Below, piece by piece: positions 1 through 14,047 of a stretch of DNA of 64,000 nucleotides. How positions within the stretch are numbered: the first letter of the stretch is position 1; each line of letters begins with the position of its first letter. The notes below the pieces were generated by a model. It made no database searches, was not told the origin of the DNA, and worked only from the letters and a program-made list of their open reading frames with translations. The DNA comes from Gibbula magus (taxonomy: Eukaryota > Mollusca > Gastropoda > Trochida > Trochidae), in the NCBI GenBank assembly GCA_936450465.1, contig OW388300.1:22941232-23005231 (forward strand), read 5' to 3'. Position numbers and translations under genes: made by a program.

Positions 1-2049
1 TCAGTTAATACATGAAATCGTACTCACCGCAATGATTTTAATGAATAATTAACAAATACATCATGACTAGAGCAGAGCTAATAAGCACATAGTTAAGAAT
101 GCAGAATAGTTTTCGCTCTCTGTCTTACCGTTGGGATTGAATTTTACAACGAAATTCTATTCTCAGTTTCTCGAGGAAAACAACATGTTCGTAAGGGTAC
201 ACAGTGAGTTTATACTCACAGGACAAAAAACGTGAAAGGGAAGCCATTGCAACGGCGATGTCCATCTACAATTTACATTTAATGAGGTTGTTTTAACTTG
301 TTTATATACATTTCAACGGCGAGACACATGCGAATTTCTGCCGCAAGGACATGGCGTTATTCAAAGGACGGATAACTCTCATCTCCTATCCTCGAGCAGG
401 GAGATTTTTTTATTGCGCAGTGCAACTGGTTTCGCCATACCGTATTACCGAACCTCACGAATTATAGAATGGTTTGATTTTTAAAAAGTGAATATTTAAC
501 GTCGCAATAATTTGAAGTTGTAGATATACTAATAGATATTACTCCAGTGGTCACATGATCGATTTTTTAGAGTTGAGCTCATCACCTGACATTGTTGACA
601 TTACGACAACGCTACCCGAAGAGAAACTTTGATTATATTTATCAACTTTTCAAGTGTTTGGGAACTGTCATGTTTCGCGTTGTCGATGAATGTTTGACGT
701 TGAAATATATAAAACCTGCAATGCCATATGCTTATATTTTGAACACAGAAAAGTGAATAGTGTAAATTCATTAAGATCGATGCATTATTTTACAAACATT
801 TCAGACGGAAGTAAATGCATTGTTCATTGAAGAATATACATTGTTCCAAATTACGTCGAAAATGTATAAAAGAATGGAGATCGTTTAGGATAAGCTCTTT
901 TTTCTGGTTAAAAACTCATATAATCATAATAAAAAAATAATTCTGGTATAAAATTTGATTCTCAACGAATTGTGTAAAAACAAAAGCTGCATAAATAAGT
1001 ATTGACAAAATAATTCGAGATTGAAAATTTAGTACAATTTTAGAACAACTGTATTATTTAATTTTTATTCATAAACAAGTGTAAAAATAATTGATTTTGA
1101 AATAATATTACAGTAATTAATAGTTAATTATTACAATGTACTTTTACTCAGATAAATATTTAAATTTGTTTAAATATGTTATTAACTAAGGAGAGAAAAG
1201 CTTTAAATGACGTAATTGTTACAATTTTACAAATCTGATGCTCTCTTGAAAGCCCTAAAAACAATCCAGCAGGGTAAAGATTAAACAAAACTACATCGAG
1301 ATACGTTATAGATAAACACAAAGTTCGTAAGTTCCTTAACATGCTTCAAATCAAGGTAACATGACCATTTTCGTAAAAGGAAAACTTTCTTCAAACTGGT
1401 AAATTTGGAATGAACACCTTGAACGTCTAGAGTCTAGGATAGAGTCAAAGATCCTCAAAGTCTTCGATATCCATGATTGCACCATCAGATTCAAACTGTC
1501 CCCTTATTGTCGGCAGACACACGTGTCCAGGGTGTGACTTGTCAGCCTATCATACAAGAGTCAGCACTTACGTTATCGGTCCCACATAATTTGTAAAACA
1601 CATCTTTGAAAGATAATTGTATATCTTTAAAGTACCGCTTCAGTAGAGTTCTGCTCCGGAAACGAACGTTTCCTTGAGCTAAGTCAAAATCCTTCCTATT
1701 TAATATGGAAACAAAACAAAAAATTCAGAAACCTGACAATATCAAAAGATACCACTTCAGTAAGTGGGTAATATACATGCAGAGTTTCATGGATATATGA
1801 TGAAGGTGTTTGAAAAAGATTACAAACAGACTGATAGACGTCGTACGAAATGGAATAACTCAGGTACTATTCACTGGATTCTTTTCCTATTTTGCATAGG
1901 GTTCATCATAAGGAGAGTGATGTTCCAACAGAGTTTTGTGACACTGACCTTCATTTCAAGGTCACAACGAGACTTTGTCATCTTACCTTGACAATTGGTT
2001 GTCTAAAACACCGTCGACTGGATTCTGATTCATTGTCATTTGGTGACCT
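1..2049. other. Non-coding flank with mollusc-type GGTCA repeat remnant
   Basis: I see no supported gene. Only short open frames with no recognisable domain occur. A stretch near 1940-2060 has TGACCTT...AAGGTCA motifs like those in the tandem-core elements at the other end of the window, so part of it is probably decayed repeat. Confidence 0.4.
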
Positions 2050-2330
2050 TGACATTATTCAATTTTCCCCCTAAACTATACATGTCCGCTGCGTCAAATT
2101 TGGTACATCTCAACCATGATTTCTAGATGTGCCTTGTGAGGGGGATGCCTTTATATGCATTTCATTATTTGGTTTCGGAATGGATGGAAACGTGAATGAG
2201 AATGTCATGTCGGAGCTTATCTCCCAAACTGTACTTGCTAGCATTATCAAATTTGGTACACATGTCAACCATGATCCTTAGACGTGTCTTTTACGTGACT
2301 GTCATTATGTTTACACATAGGATCTATGAA
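2050..2330. repeat. Two diverged copies of an about 150-bp unit
   Basis: The phrase TCAAATTTGGTACA followed by CAACCATGAT occurs at about 2094 and again at about 2247. Both are preceded by a CC(T/C)AAACT motif, at 2071 and 2223. This points to a short tandem duplication of about 150 bp, with a possible third partial copy beginning near 2325. Confidence 0.5.
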
Positions 2331-2734
2331 ATTATACATGCTAGCTCTACTCGAGATACATGTACTTTTGAACCACAATGTGTTTTTGTGAATTACACTT
2401 AAATGTCAAGTTGATGTTTTACAACTTACTTCTACATGGAAACATGACAGACATGATGACAAACCTATACAGCTGCGAACCGAAAGTTTCTTCACCTAAA
2501 TGTGTACTTTAGTGCAAATATCATGCTATCTGGCACACCTAATCATGTACTTTCCGGTACGCATCTGTAGATATAGTGACCACACTCAACCGCAAAAGAA
2601 ACATCACTACACAAAATACAAGATATTTCAATCCATGAGCGATAACCATGACTGGAACATAGATACGTCACGTCTTCATAAGACAACTAAACTAAATTTG
2701 AAATTTATAAACATTATCTTATCATATTTCTGAG

Positions 2735-3010
2735 ACACACACATTTTTTTAAATGTTTTAAGAAGGCGTTGTCTAATCTCCTTGAATAGGTGAAACAGGC
2801 AAAATGTCAATGACATCCTTCAGTAAAGACTCATCAACAAATGTAAATCCAAAAAGGTTATTCATGTCGCCAACATCTTTTATTAATTAAAATACAACAT
2901 TTTATGAATTTTTAAGTTAAATGCAAAACATATTGGCCACACACAAAAATTGTGAAAAAGCTCTTTCAACGCCCAAAGTGTACTTGAACAGGTATACAAA
3001 AAATACTCTT
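2735..3010 (+). repeat. Dispersed repeat, copy A (paired with 8329-8560)
   Basis: The segment has the same order of short matches as 8329-8560: a TTTTTA...GTCG/GTTGT...AATCTCCTT block, then ATGTCG, then TTTATGAATxTTTAAGTTAAAT, then CCAACG/TTCAACG and GTGTAxTTGAACAG. Both copies are diverged, so this is an old mobile sequence of unknown class. Confidence 0.5.
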
Positions 3011-3543
3011 TTCAAATCATGTTTCAGAGTATCATATACATCCAATTAAATGAGCTGCTAGTTCATTTAAATTTTTTAACCAAAAAAGTTCTTGTCAATC
3101 TCTGGCATTTGAAAAGAGAAATATGTAATGTTTTAACAAAACCTCTCTATCTTGTCCAAAAGCTGTAACACTTTTTCCGACAGTTTCATTTCACATTTTC
3201 CAGAACCCAGTCAAGCTGCTGTAAACCGCTGATGTTGTTGTCATGTTCGTAGATAAATATGGCAATATGAGTGCCATGTTGTGTTTCCATTAACTTAGAT
3301 AAATTAACTTAAATATATGTGCTACGTTTTTAAGTAACATTGACAGTTTAGTGCATGTGTATCTCAGTACTTGCCAACCGATCATGGACGCCAACATTAT
3401 GGTAAAGCCTATTTTCAGTATGTTTTGTATAGGTTAGAATACATTACGCATGCAAGCAAGTCTTTAAAAAGCTGCACGTTCCTGTCGTATGTTTTGCATG
3501 TACGGACCAATATGTACAATCAAAATAAAAGGATAACGTTTAC

Positions 3544-3983
3544 TTAAAGGGAAATTTCTATCAACAATCTATCGGCAGCATCCGCCATCTTAGATCCTTA
3601 ACATTTCGTGAAATGAAAACACGCTATATTTAACTCAATTTTAATGTTTTGTTATAATAAAACATATTCACTGATAGAATATTCACATAGTAACACATAA
3701 TGTATCATAAAAGTATTAAACAATATGCTGTTAGGCCGTATCGAAGTTTTCCTCACTCGCAGCGCCGATGAATGGCTTCAATTCACATTGTTTTGATTTT
3801 TCAACAAATGTGCGCTTGTCTTTATCAAATTGTCAAATGTAAAGTCATCAAAGTATTAACTTCATTGATATCTTTCAAATTCGACTGTGTTTTAATCATA
3901 TAGTAATAGCATATATGTGTAAACAGAGATATCCTCACGAATTTCGTTTCCACAAAAATACCCCGATAGAACCCTCCTTTTAA
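3544..3983 (-). mobile_element. TTAA-flanked inverted-repeat element, family 1, copy A
   Basis: The segment is bounded by TTAA at both ends. It is homologous in reverse orientation to 58755-59067: the end AGAACCCTCCTTTTAA, a GAAATTCGT..GAGGATAT block, the AAAACACGCTATATT block and CCGCCATCTT match. TTAA duplications with short terminal inverted repeats are the mark of piggyBac-type non-autonomous elements. No transposase is present. Confidence 0.6.
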
Positions 3984-5252
3984 GTACGATGAAAGTAACA
4001 ATATAAATAGATAAACAAACAATATTACACAAGTAAGAGTTATTGATACAAACCACGTTAGGATACACCGATAAAACGTTGATAACGAATGAGGTGAATC
4101 TATGGCAGGCGAAAATAGAAATAATTAGAAAATAAGCCTACAACATTTCTGGCTTGTTGGCTTGTGAGCAACAGCATCACGTGATTGAATATGATCACTG
4201 TTTTGTTTTACACAAATTGTTGTTGGGATACACAGAGTTACGAGAAAAGAAGGGCTTACCCTTTCGTGAGTCCAGTTAGCATGAGTCATGTGTGGGAATA
4301 TAGTCAAAACACAATGTAATATCCCTCGTATAAACTCTGGTATATGCTAAATATAGTTATCATATAATGGAGGCTGTTATCGATGCAATAAAGCAATCTG
4401 ATAAACTTGGTATCCAAATCTGATAAATATGCAAAAAAGGTCAAAGGTAAAATACACGAACTACTTTCGCAAAATTCCACTTTTTTCATGCGAATCCTAA
4501 AACTGTTTACGTATCATTGAAAAGCGTAATCGGGAGTTTACCAGAGTAGTTCCGCTTGAAAGAATGGATATTCGAAAACACGAAATCGTCTGATATGGTA
4601 CATTTATAGTGTTAACAAAGTCAAGATAATTGTAGATTTGTTTTTAAAAAAATTCAAAACTTCAGTGCGCTATTGACCAAGAGCATGAACAAGTAGCTGC
4701 AGTGTCCTGTGTACAAAATGAATCTCTTTGTGTCAGTGTGGCATACCGACGCGCCTAGTCGATCGCATTAGCATTTTGGTTGTTCTTGAGGGATGAGTAC
4801 ACGGTATTAGTTACATTAATAGGTACTTATTGTCATAAACAAAGGAAACAACCCCACCTCACAAATAATTACTGTATAAGTGCGAAAGATGCTGCATCAA
4901 TCCGAATCAAACCGGCAAGGCAGCTTCCAAAACGTTGAAACTAGAGTTACGTCCCTTGTTCTAGCAACGTGACCACATTATTTATGAGTGCTTTAGATAT
5001 ATGCTTATGAACTGATTGAAAATATCTCCATGAACAAGAAACCAGGGACCAATTTTTGCTTTTTGAAAGAATCGCGCACATGTCTTTTTAAATTGTTTTA
5101 ATTAAGAACTATTTTTAGGCACTTCAAAGCCGATGTCGTGACAATCATTTTGATGTACCGTCTGTGATATTACTCCGCTAAAACTAGGTCAATTCTCTTT
5201 CCACTTTTACTACAAAATCACGCTTATTTTAATAATGACATATATGATAAAT
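3984..5252. other. Non-coding, nothing recognised
   Basis: Only short open frames without domain similarity are present, and I see no splice-supported exon, RNA gene or clear repeat. Confidence 0.4.
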
Positions 5253-5405
5253 AGATTATTAACCTCGTGTGTTTCCGTATAATTAATATAATATATTCGG
5301 AATAAAACAAAATTGTATTATGCTCGCCAAAGGCTCGCATAATACAATTTTTATTCCCAAAATATGATATTAATGATACGGAAACACACTTGGTTAATAA
5401 TCTCT
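5253..5405. mobile_element. Foldback (palindromic) element of about 150 bp
   Basis: Two arms of roughly 70 nt are near-complementary. The outer parts are AGATTATTAACC and GGTTAATAATCT, the middle parts GTGTTTCCGTAT and ATACGGAAACAC, and the inner parts ATTGTATTATGC and GCATAATACAAT around a short centre. This is the form of a small foldback MITE. It encodes nothing. Confidence 0.6.
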
Positions 5406-7378
5406 ATTGCTGAATGCCCAGGAAAATTAGTAATGTTAAGTTGTCAAATGACTGACCGTCACAGTCATTTGATAAAATGCCTGAAACGTTTAGGCATTTG
5501 GCCACAATGATTGATTTGACATATTGACTGTAACAGATACTTGTACAATAATAAGACCCCTACCTTGCCGAAATATTTTACTAGATAACTATTTTTAAAA
5601 GGTAACCCCTCAAATGTAGTTTACAGAAGATCAATTAAACTAAAAAAAAGGCAAAAGTAAATTCTACCCTAGATATTTTAACAGGGGGCACAGAAGAAGA
5701 AAATACTTATTTTAGAATGTATGTTTATGATGATATATGGATATTTAAATAAGAAGTCCTCCACAATGAGTAATGTCGCAATAAAAATAAAACACATACG
5801 AATACGATGAAAATTGACAAAAATAATCTGTTTCTCGTGTAAAAGGCGCTGCAGCACGATTTTCTTACTACAATTAAGTGCTCTCTCAAAAATATATAAA
5901 TGACTGTTACCAATGACTAAACAAATCTCATGAATCAATAAAAGGGTTCTAAAACGGATGTACATGTTTCGGCTGGGCCATGCGAGTCCATTTTCAATCG
6001 AGTGGCCATTTTAATGTGTTCACATTTAAATGGCCGCTCGAAGGTAGTTCAAGTGGTCTGACTGATGTGGCGATACCTAAACACTCACAGTAGAGTTTCA
6101 AATATGGTTCAATGATGGATTGGTCAACCATATTGCTGTCAGAACACTTAAATTCTCATGAGACCTACACATTTACTTTTCACACTTGACTGTCATTTAC
6201 ATCGCACAATTTTCTTCGAATATGGATAACTGTTTTCTATGGTTACGGCTTATTGGGGCGTGTGATAAGTTAGTTTACCCATTAATGTAGCAAGATATTG
6301 TATAAACTATAATTATAAAAGGACAATTTGAGAAAATATAATACGGCCTATATGTAGATCAGTTACTGATAAACTTGAAGCTTTTTCTTTTTAAACTAAG
6401 TTTCTTTAACAATGAATAATTTCTCTAATTTAACAAGACGAATTCACTGAGCATTTATTGTAAATCATACACTTAAACTTTCCGAGGTCTTTAACATATT
6501 AACTTATGGATGAAACATGTATTTGATTGAAAAGGGCATACAATAATTTATCTGACACATTACACTCAACTCGAACACGCAAATTGATTTATGTTTTCGA
6601 ACTTTCTACTTTAACAACGAAAAACACAAGTATTCCCAGTTAGCTGATGACTTCCCGTTCAAAACAAACTCCCCTGTTTCCTCTCTTGATGGACTTTCAC
6701 GGTTTTTTTGGTGACTTCGCGGATTTCGCTGTAATGAAAACTGAAACTGAAAGTCTTTGAAGAGCTTTAGGCGGTTCGTCTCCTTTGAACATTATTTCAT
6801 GCCTGGAAAATGCGATGGGAGACCCGTTTGAAACATGCCTCCTCCTATGCAATTATATATTAATAGCGTTAATGACAGGCAACTACTGGGAGTGTTAAAC
6901 AAGGAAGTAAGGTAATAATGTGTTTAGACGGGCGTCACTTAAAATCGATCGTCAATAGACTAGTTAAACTCAACAAAAGTATTATCAATGTAAGTAATCA
7001 GTTTGTCTATTCTCTGTCTTTTTCAAAATTGTATAACTTTCAAAGCCATCCTATTTATAATTCGTAACGACTTGACCGTTACAACATACAAGATTGACAA
7101 TACCGACAATACTGACGACTCTGACAATATATTTAAAACAAAGGTTGACAGCAGTTTCATCATAGCTTGATAATCACCGACAACATCATCATTTAACATC
7201 ACCGCAACTTCTAGAAGGTCAATCAATACATGACACTATTACTTGTACTTGAACAGCAAAACGTATACTTTCCTGTTTTGAATATTATATACTTATTTTA
7301 TCAGGTTGAAAGCTGTTTTTAGAAACATGATATGTAGTGGTATTGTCAAATGTCTGATAACACTTTTAATAGAAACTC
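5406..7378. other. Non-coding, nothing recognised
   Basis: There is AT-rich DNA with short open frames only. I see no coding exon, RNA gene or strong repeat here. Confidence 0.4.
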
Positions 7379-8200
7379 TGAAACCATGGTAACAGAGGAC
7401 GCATACTCAGTATTGGGAAATCAGATCATTGTCACCATGGCAACAGAGGGCGCATTGCCAGTATTGTGATATCAGAGCATTGTCACCATGGCAATAGAGG
7501 GCGCATAGTGAGTATTGTGATATCAGAGCATTGTCACCACGGCAACAGAGGGCGCATTGTCAGTATTGTGATATCAGAGCATTGTCACCATGGCAATCGA
7601 GGACGCATTGTGAATATTGTGATATCTGAGCATTGTCACCATGGCAACAGAGGACGCATTGTGAGTATCGTGATATCAGAGCATTGTCACCACGGCAACA
7701 GAGGACGCATTGTGAGTATCGTGATATCAGAGCATTGTCACCACGGCAACAGAGGACGCATTGTGAGTATCGTGATATCAGAGCATTGTCACCACGGCAA
7801 CAGAGGACGCATTGTGAGTATCGTGATATCAGAGCATTGTCACCACGGCAACAGAGGACGCATTGTGAGTATCGTGATATCAGAGCATTGTCACCACGGC
7901 AACAGAGGACGCATTGTGAGTATCGTGATATCAGAGCATTGTCACCACGGCAACAGAGGACGCATTGTGAGTATCGTGATATCAGAGCATTGTCACCACG
8001 GCAACAGAGGGCGCATTGTGAGTATCGTGATATCAGAGCATTGTCACCACGGCAACAGAGGACGCATTGTGAGTATCGTGATATCAGAGCATTGTCACCA
8101 CGGCAACAGAGGACGCATTGTGAGTATCGTGATATCAGAGCATTGTCACCACGGCAACAGAGGACGCATTGTGAGTGCGTATCAGAGCTTGTCACCTTCA
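7379..8200 (+). repeat. 51-bp minisatellite, about 16 copies
   Basis: The unit contains GTCACC(A)CGGCAACAGAGG, then GCATTGTGAGTAT and GTGATATCAGAGCATT, with exact 51-bp spacing from about 7380 to 8200. Because 51 is a multiple of three the array is open in several frames on both strands, which is an artefact of periodicity and not a gene. The first copies are diverse (CCATGG core) and the later copies nearly identical (CCACGG core), showing recent expansion at the right side. Confidence 0.95.
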
Positions 8201-8328
8201 TCTTCCTTTTCACTCAAGCGTCATCATACAAAATAGAAGATAATCCAATATACGGGAGATAAACAGAACTGAAACAGTAATACATCATCTAGAAGCCAAC
8301 TACATTCAAAACATTATTTGTTCATTTT

Positions 8329-8660
8329 CTAAGAAACACGTGTTTTTAGAAATCGTTTAAGAGGTCGTTTTCGAATCTCCTTCACTAGATAAAATAGTCG
8401 CGTCAACAAGTTTTAGTCTGCGAAGGTTTTTTATGTCGAAAATATATTTCATTGATTGAAATTCTTCACTTTATGAATGTTTAAGTTAAATTACAAACCA
8501 TTTTTAAAAAGCGATTCCAACGTCCCATGTGTATTTGAACAGATATCAAAATGAAAGTATTAAACTCTGATGTATGAAATTGCTGTACCTCAAATCATGT
8601 TCCTACAGCTTCATAAGTTTGCTCACCTGCTTGTGTATTTCAGTGCAAATGTCATGTAAT
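8329..8660 (+). repeat. Dispersed repeat, copy B (paired with 2735-3010)
   Basis: This is the second diverged copy of the repeat described at 2735-3010. The block near 8630 (CACCTGCTTGTGTATTTCAG then GCAAATGTCATG) also resembles 2493-2530, so the original element was longer than either remnant. Confidence 0.45.
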
Positions 8661-11040
<2,380 letters not shown>

Positions 11041-11426
11041 CCATATCCTCGTATTCATTCTAAATGTTTATAACAGTGAAAACGTCCAGTGTTTTAGACG
11101 TAACTATCAAAACTTATTTTTAATGAAAAAGAAAGTCTGTGGTTCGTCATGTCATTTTAAAAGAGCGTTTATTTTCACGATGCAAAACGGGGATACCGGG
11201 AAGCACTTTGAGCCTTCTCATGCATGCTGTAGAATTATATTATCATAGTTAAGTATATACTTTAATCTGCATCTTGAATAAAATATATTGCCTATTAAAA
11301 TAACACTATAAATCTCATTAGTGAAAAAGGTATTACCGAAATATGAGTCTCTGAACACCATCATGTGAATACTCGCACCAAGCAATGTTTCACACGTATG
11401 TATGTGTATATGTATATTTAATACCA

Positions 11427-11766
11427 ATATGGTTTGAAATAACCGAGTTAATATTTTCGATTCAACACATGTGCACATATCACGTTTGCCTAGCAACCAT
11501 TGTTTGACCGCGACTTCCCATCTGTGACATCATAAAATAATAGTTCGTGACGTCACTTTACCATGCCAACGCAAGAGAGGTGTGCCGTTTTCTGGCTATT
11601 TTTATACGATTCAAATGGGTATAGATTGGGTAATAAAGAAATTATATGACTTTTACTAAACTCGTGCAAATTAATGAATAACCCTCGCTCTCGCAATACA
11701 AAAATCCACACTCGTTTCGTAAAAGTCATCTGACACACTTCCTCAGTAATAATGTCTGTGTATTGC
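11427..11766 (+). repeat. Dispersed repeat, copy A (paired with 34036-34391)
   Basis: This copy shares long blocks in the same order with 34036-34391. Shared blocks include AAATAACCGAGTTA, GTGCACATATCACGTTTGCC, TTCGTGACGTCACT, TATGACTTTTAC, GACTCGTGCAAATT (copy B form) and TTTCGTAAAAGTCAT. An internal inverted pair built on GACTTTTACGA is present in both. Ends resemble a weak inverted repeat (TAACCGAG and CTCGGGTA), so a non-autonomous DNA element is likely. Confidence 0.65.
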
Positions 11767-13879
11767 TCTCATGTATGTACAGTAGGACGTGCCATCACAT
11801 TATCTCACAACAATTCTTCGCTAAACCTGATCCTCTGTACATTAATCTGTTTGTTTATATACCCTTCAAAAAAAGAAACGTAAAAGTTTATGACAGAATT
11901 TTGGTAAACCCCGTCAACTCCGTCAAAACGGTTTCGTATGCATTTGTAATTAACGAATCAGAATTCAACAGAATTAGATAAAGATCTATATATTTCTCCG
12001 ATTATGTCTCCACAGTTGTAGTTAGCGCCGACCTGTCCAAGACTATGCTGCACAGCGGGACCAACATTTCTCACAAACTTGTTCCATTAATAACATAATG
12101 CTTGTCGTGTTTCGTCCTTTATTTGAGTCAACATCATGTACGTCAGCCATTTCTTTCAACAACAACAACCAATGACGTCATCACAAATTGTGCAGACACT
12201 ATTCAAAGTGAAATTATATAGCTTGCCTCAAATACAATCGGTTGTCTGTCGGCACAACCTATAATGTTGCAGTTTTACACAATCCAAGGACTATTTTCAT
12301 GTTCCCCAAAAGTTTCTAAATTTATGTTGCAATGAACAAATAGATTAACATGATTGATTGCCAAAATAAATTCTTTCAGGTTTTAGATATTTTGCTATTT
12401 AATGAAGCCCTTATAAAATATACTAGAAATGATGAAATACAAGCCTATTATATTACACAATCCAAGGTGATGAAGTATAGGAAAACCCGTTCTGTCGTAA
12501 ATAAATACAGATAAATGATACAATTGATTCTTAATATCTGAGAAGCACAGGGTAATTATACAATCATATTTGCTTTGGCGAGTGTGAACAATAAGGGTCA
12601 TTGAATACGAATTGTTTACCAGCTATCTTATCAAGATGACCTCAGCGAAGTTACGTCTTACCAGCCCTGCTTAGAAACGTAAACATTACGGATTGGGGAA
12701 ATACCAAATGCGGTAAGTCATGTTCCATATTCAAATTGTGGTGTGGTGCTAAAATAAAATATGTTTCTGTTGAAGAGTTTGTGTATGTTTAAAACATAAA
12801 AATTAGTACAAGTGATGACACTGTATAAGAGAAAGACATTAACTTACAAAGGGTCTTTACTGGCCTTCACTCTCTAATAGTCATTTCTGAGGATAGAATA
12901 GGGACTACGGGCCTTTGAATGGTTGATTTCCGTAGGTGTTTTACAGAATGACGTTCAGGAGAAAGTTCCATATCATGTCTAATGATTGAAAACTGTATAA
13001 AGATCTATACCATAACGTAACTATTATCAAAATAATCTCGTTGACCATCCATAAAGCTTTGTTATTTCTATACACCCAACTATTGAAACCCGCTAAAAGA
13101 GGTGCAAAATTGTTCTAAAACTCTAATACAATTACAATATTTAGCCCAAAAGGTTGTTGCCTTTGTTGACAGATAAGCACATAATAGGACATGTTCTTGT
13201 TTTCAGCATTGATACCAAACTCAAATATGTGTAACATGAACGCTAGGTTATGAAGGACTATCAGCTACTGTAGCCTGACAACATATAGACCTCCATACAG
13301 ATAAAGTGCATGTGTTTATAGATGGAGTGAGGTGCTATCATACAAATACACATATTCTCCTGTGACACTAGAATAATATATATGTTGTAGATCGTAATAA
13401 AGTTATAAAATGGCTACTTTTATACATGTTCGTCTGACTATGACCATCGGAATTTCCGTGAGGCATATATAGACATGTACCCGTAACTGACCCTGCCCCA
13501 CACCGCAGCCACATTCCGTATGTATGCAGTAATATAGCCACACTTAACCACAGCGGTACGCACCTTCTACCACTGTACATTTAGACGCTGGTGGAATCAC
13601 AAGTGTATACTTTACAAGGTAAATATCGAGATGTATTTTTTAAAATTATATCAATGGTACGCAAGATAGAGGTTACAATTCAATATGATATTTATTAAGC
13701 GATCTACTTGACTTCCACCTGAGGCATATTACACGTTACAGACCAAGAAAGCCATGAATAGGAATATCTTTTAAATCAGAAGTGGTTGTAACTGATAACT
13801 CTACTTGTGATGTAATCTCAAATATTTCTATAATCAAATGACATTAAAAGCAGTAGCATTTTTAAAACAAAAAAGAAAC
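11767..13879. other. Presumed 5' flank / 5' UTR region of the CNT gene
   Basis: I see no coding exon. A donor-like GCG|GTAAGT at 12713 preceded by unremarkable sequence is one possible end of a non-coding first exon that would splice to the acceptor at 13981. Transcript data would be needed to place the promoter. Confidence 0.2.
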
Positions 13880-13962
13880 AATTGAAGGGGTGCGTTCAAA
13901 AAGGGCACATGTGCCATGTTATATGCATAGAACATGTGCCCTTCTTGAATGCACCTTCAATT
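13880..13962. repeat. 83-nt near-perfect hairpin just upstream of the CNT start codon
   Basis: Arms 13880-13911 and 13933-13962 are complementary apart from a 2-nt bulge and two mismatches (AATTGAAGG, TTCAA and AAGGGCACATG in the left arm), with a 21-nt loop. It ends 19 nt before the ATG, just before the pyrimidine-rich tract of the exon 1 acceptor. It could be a tiny foldback element or a pre-miRNA-like hairpin. Confidence 0.75.
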
Positions 13963-13981
13963 ATATATTTTCTTATGTTAG

Positions 13982-14047
13982 ATGTCCCACGCTGTCGACA
14001 ACCCTGTGTTTATTGGCGACGCAGATTCTTCTCCAAAGATAAGGAAA
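13982..14047 (+). CDS. SLC28A: CNT coding exon 1 (start codon)
   Basis: This exon gives 22 codons beginning [12 protein letters not shown] and ending SSPKIRK. The ATG follows directly on a 3' splice-site-like pyrimidine-rich tract ending TTAG at 13981, so a 5' UTR exon upstream is probably spliced exactly onto the start codon. The donor is AAA|GTAAGT at 14048. It ends in phase 0 and the next exon starts in phase 0. The exon is too short for an ORF scan and was found by working back from exon 2. The start is supported by the in-phase splice and by a typical cytosolic CNT N-terminus. Confidence 0.8.

Noticed and set aside
7466..8262. Long open frames (over 200 codons) on both strands
   Set aside because: They are produced by the 51-bp minisatellite, whose period is divisible by three; overlapping frames and both strands are open alike.
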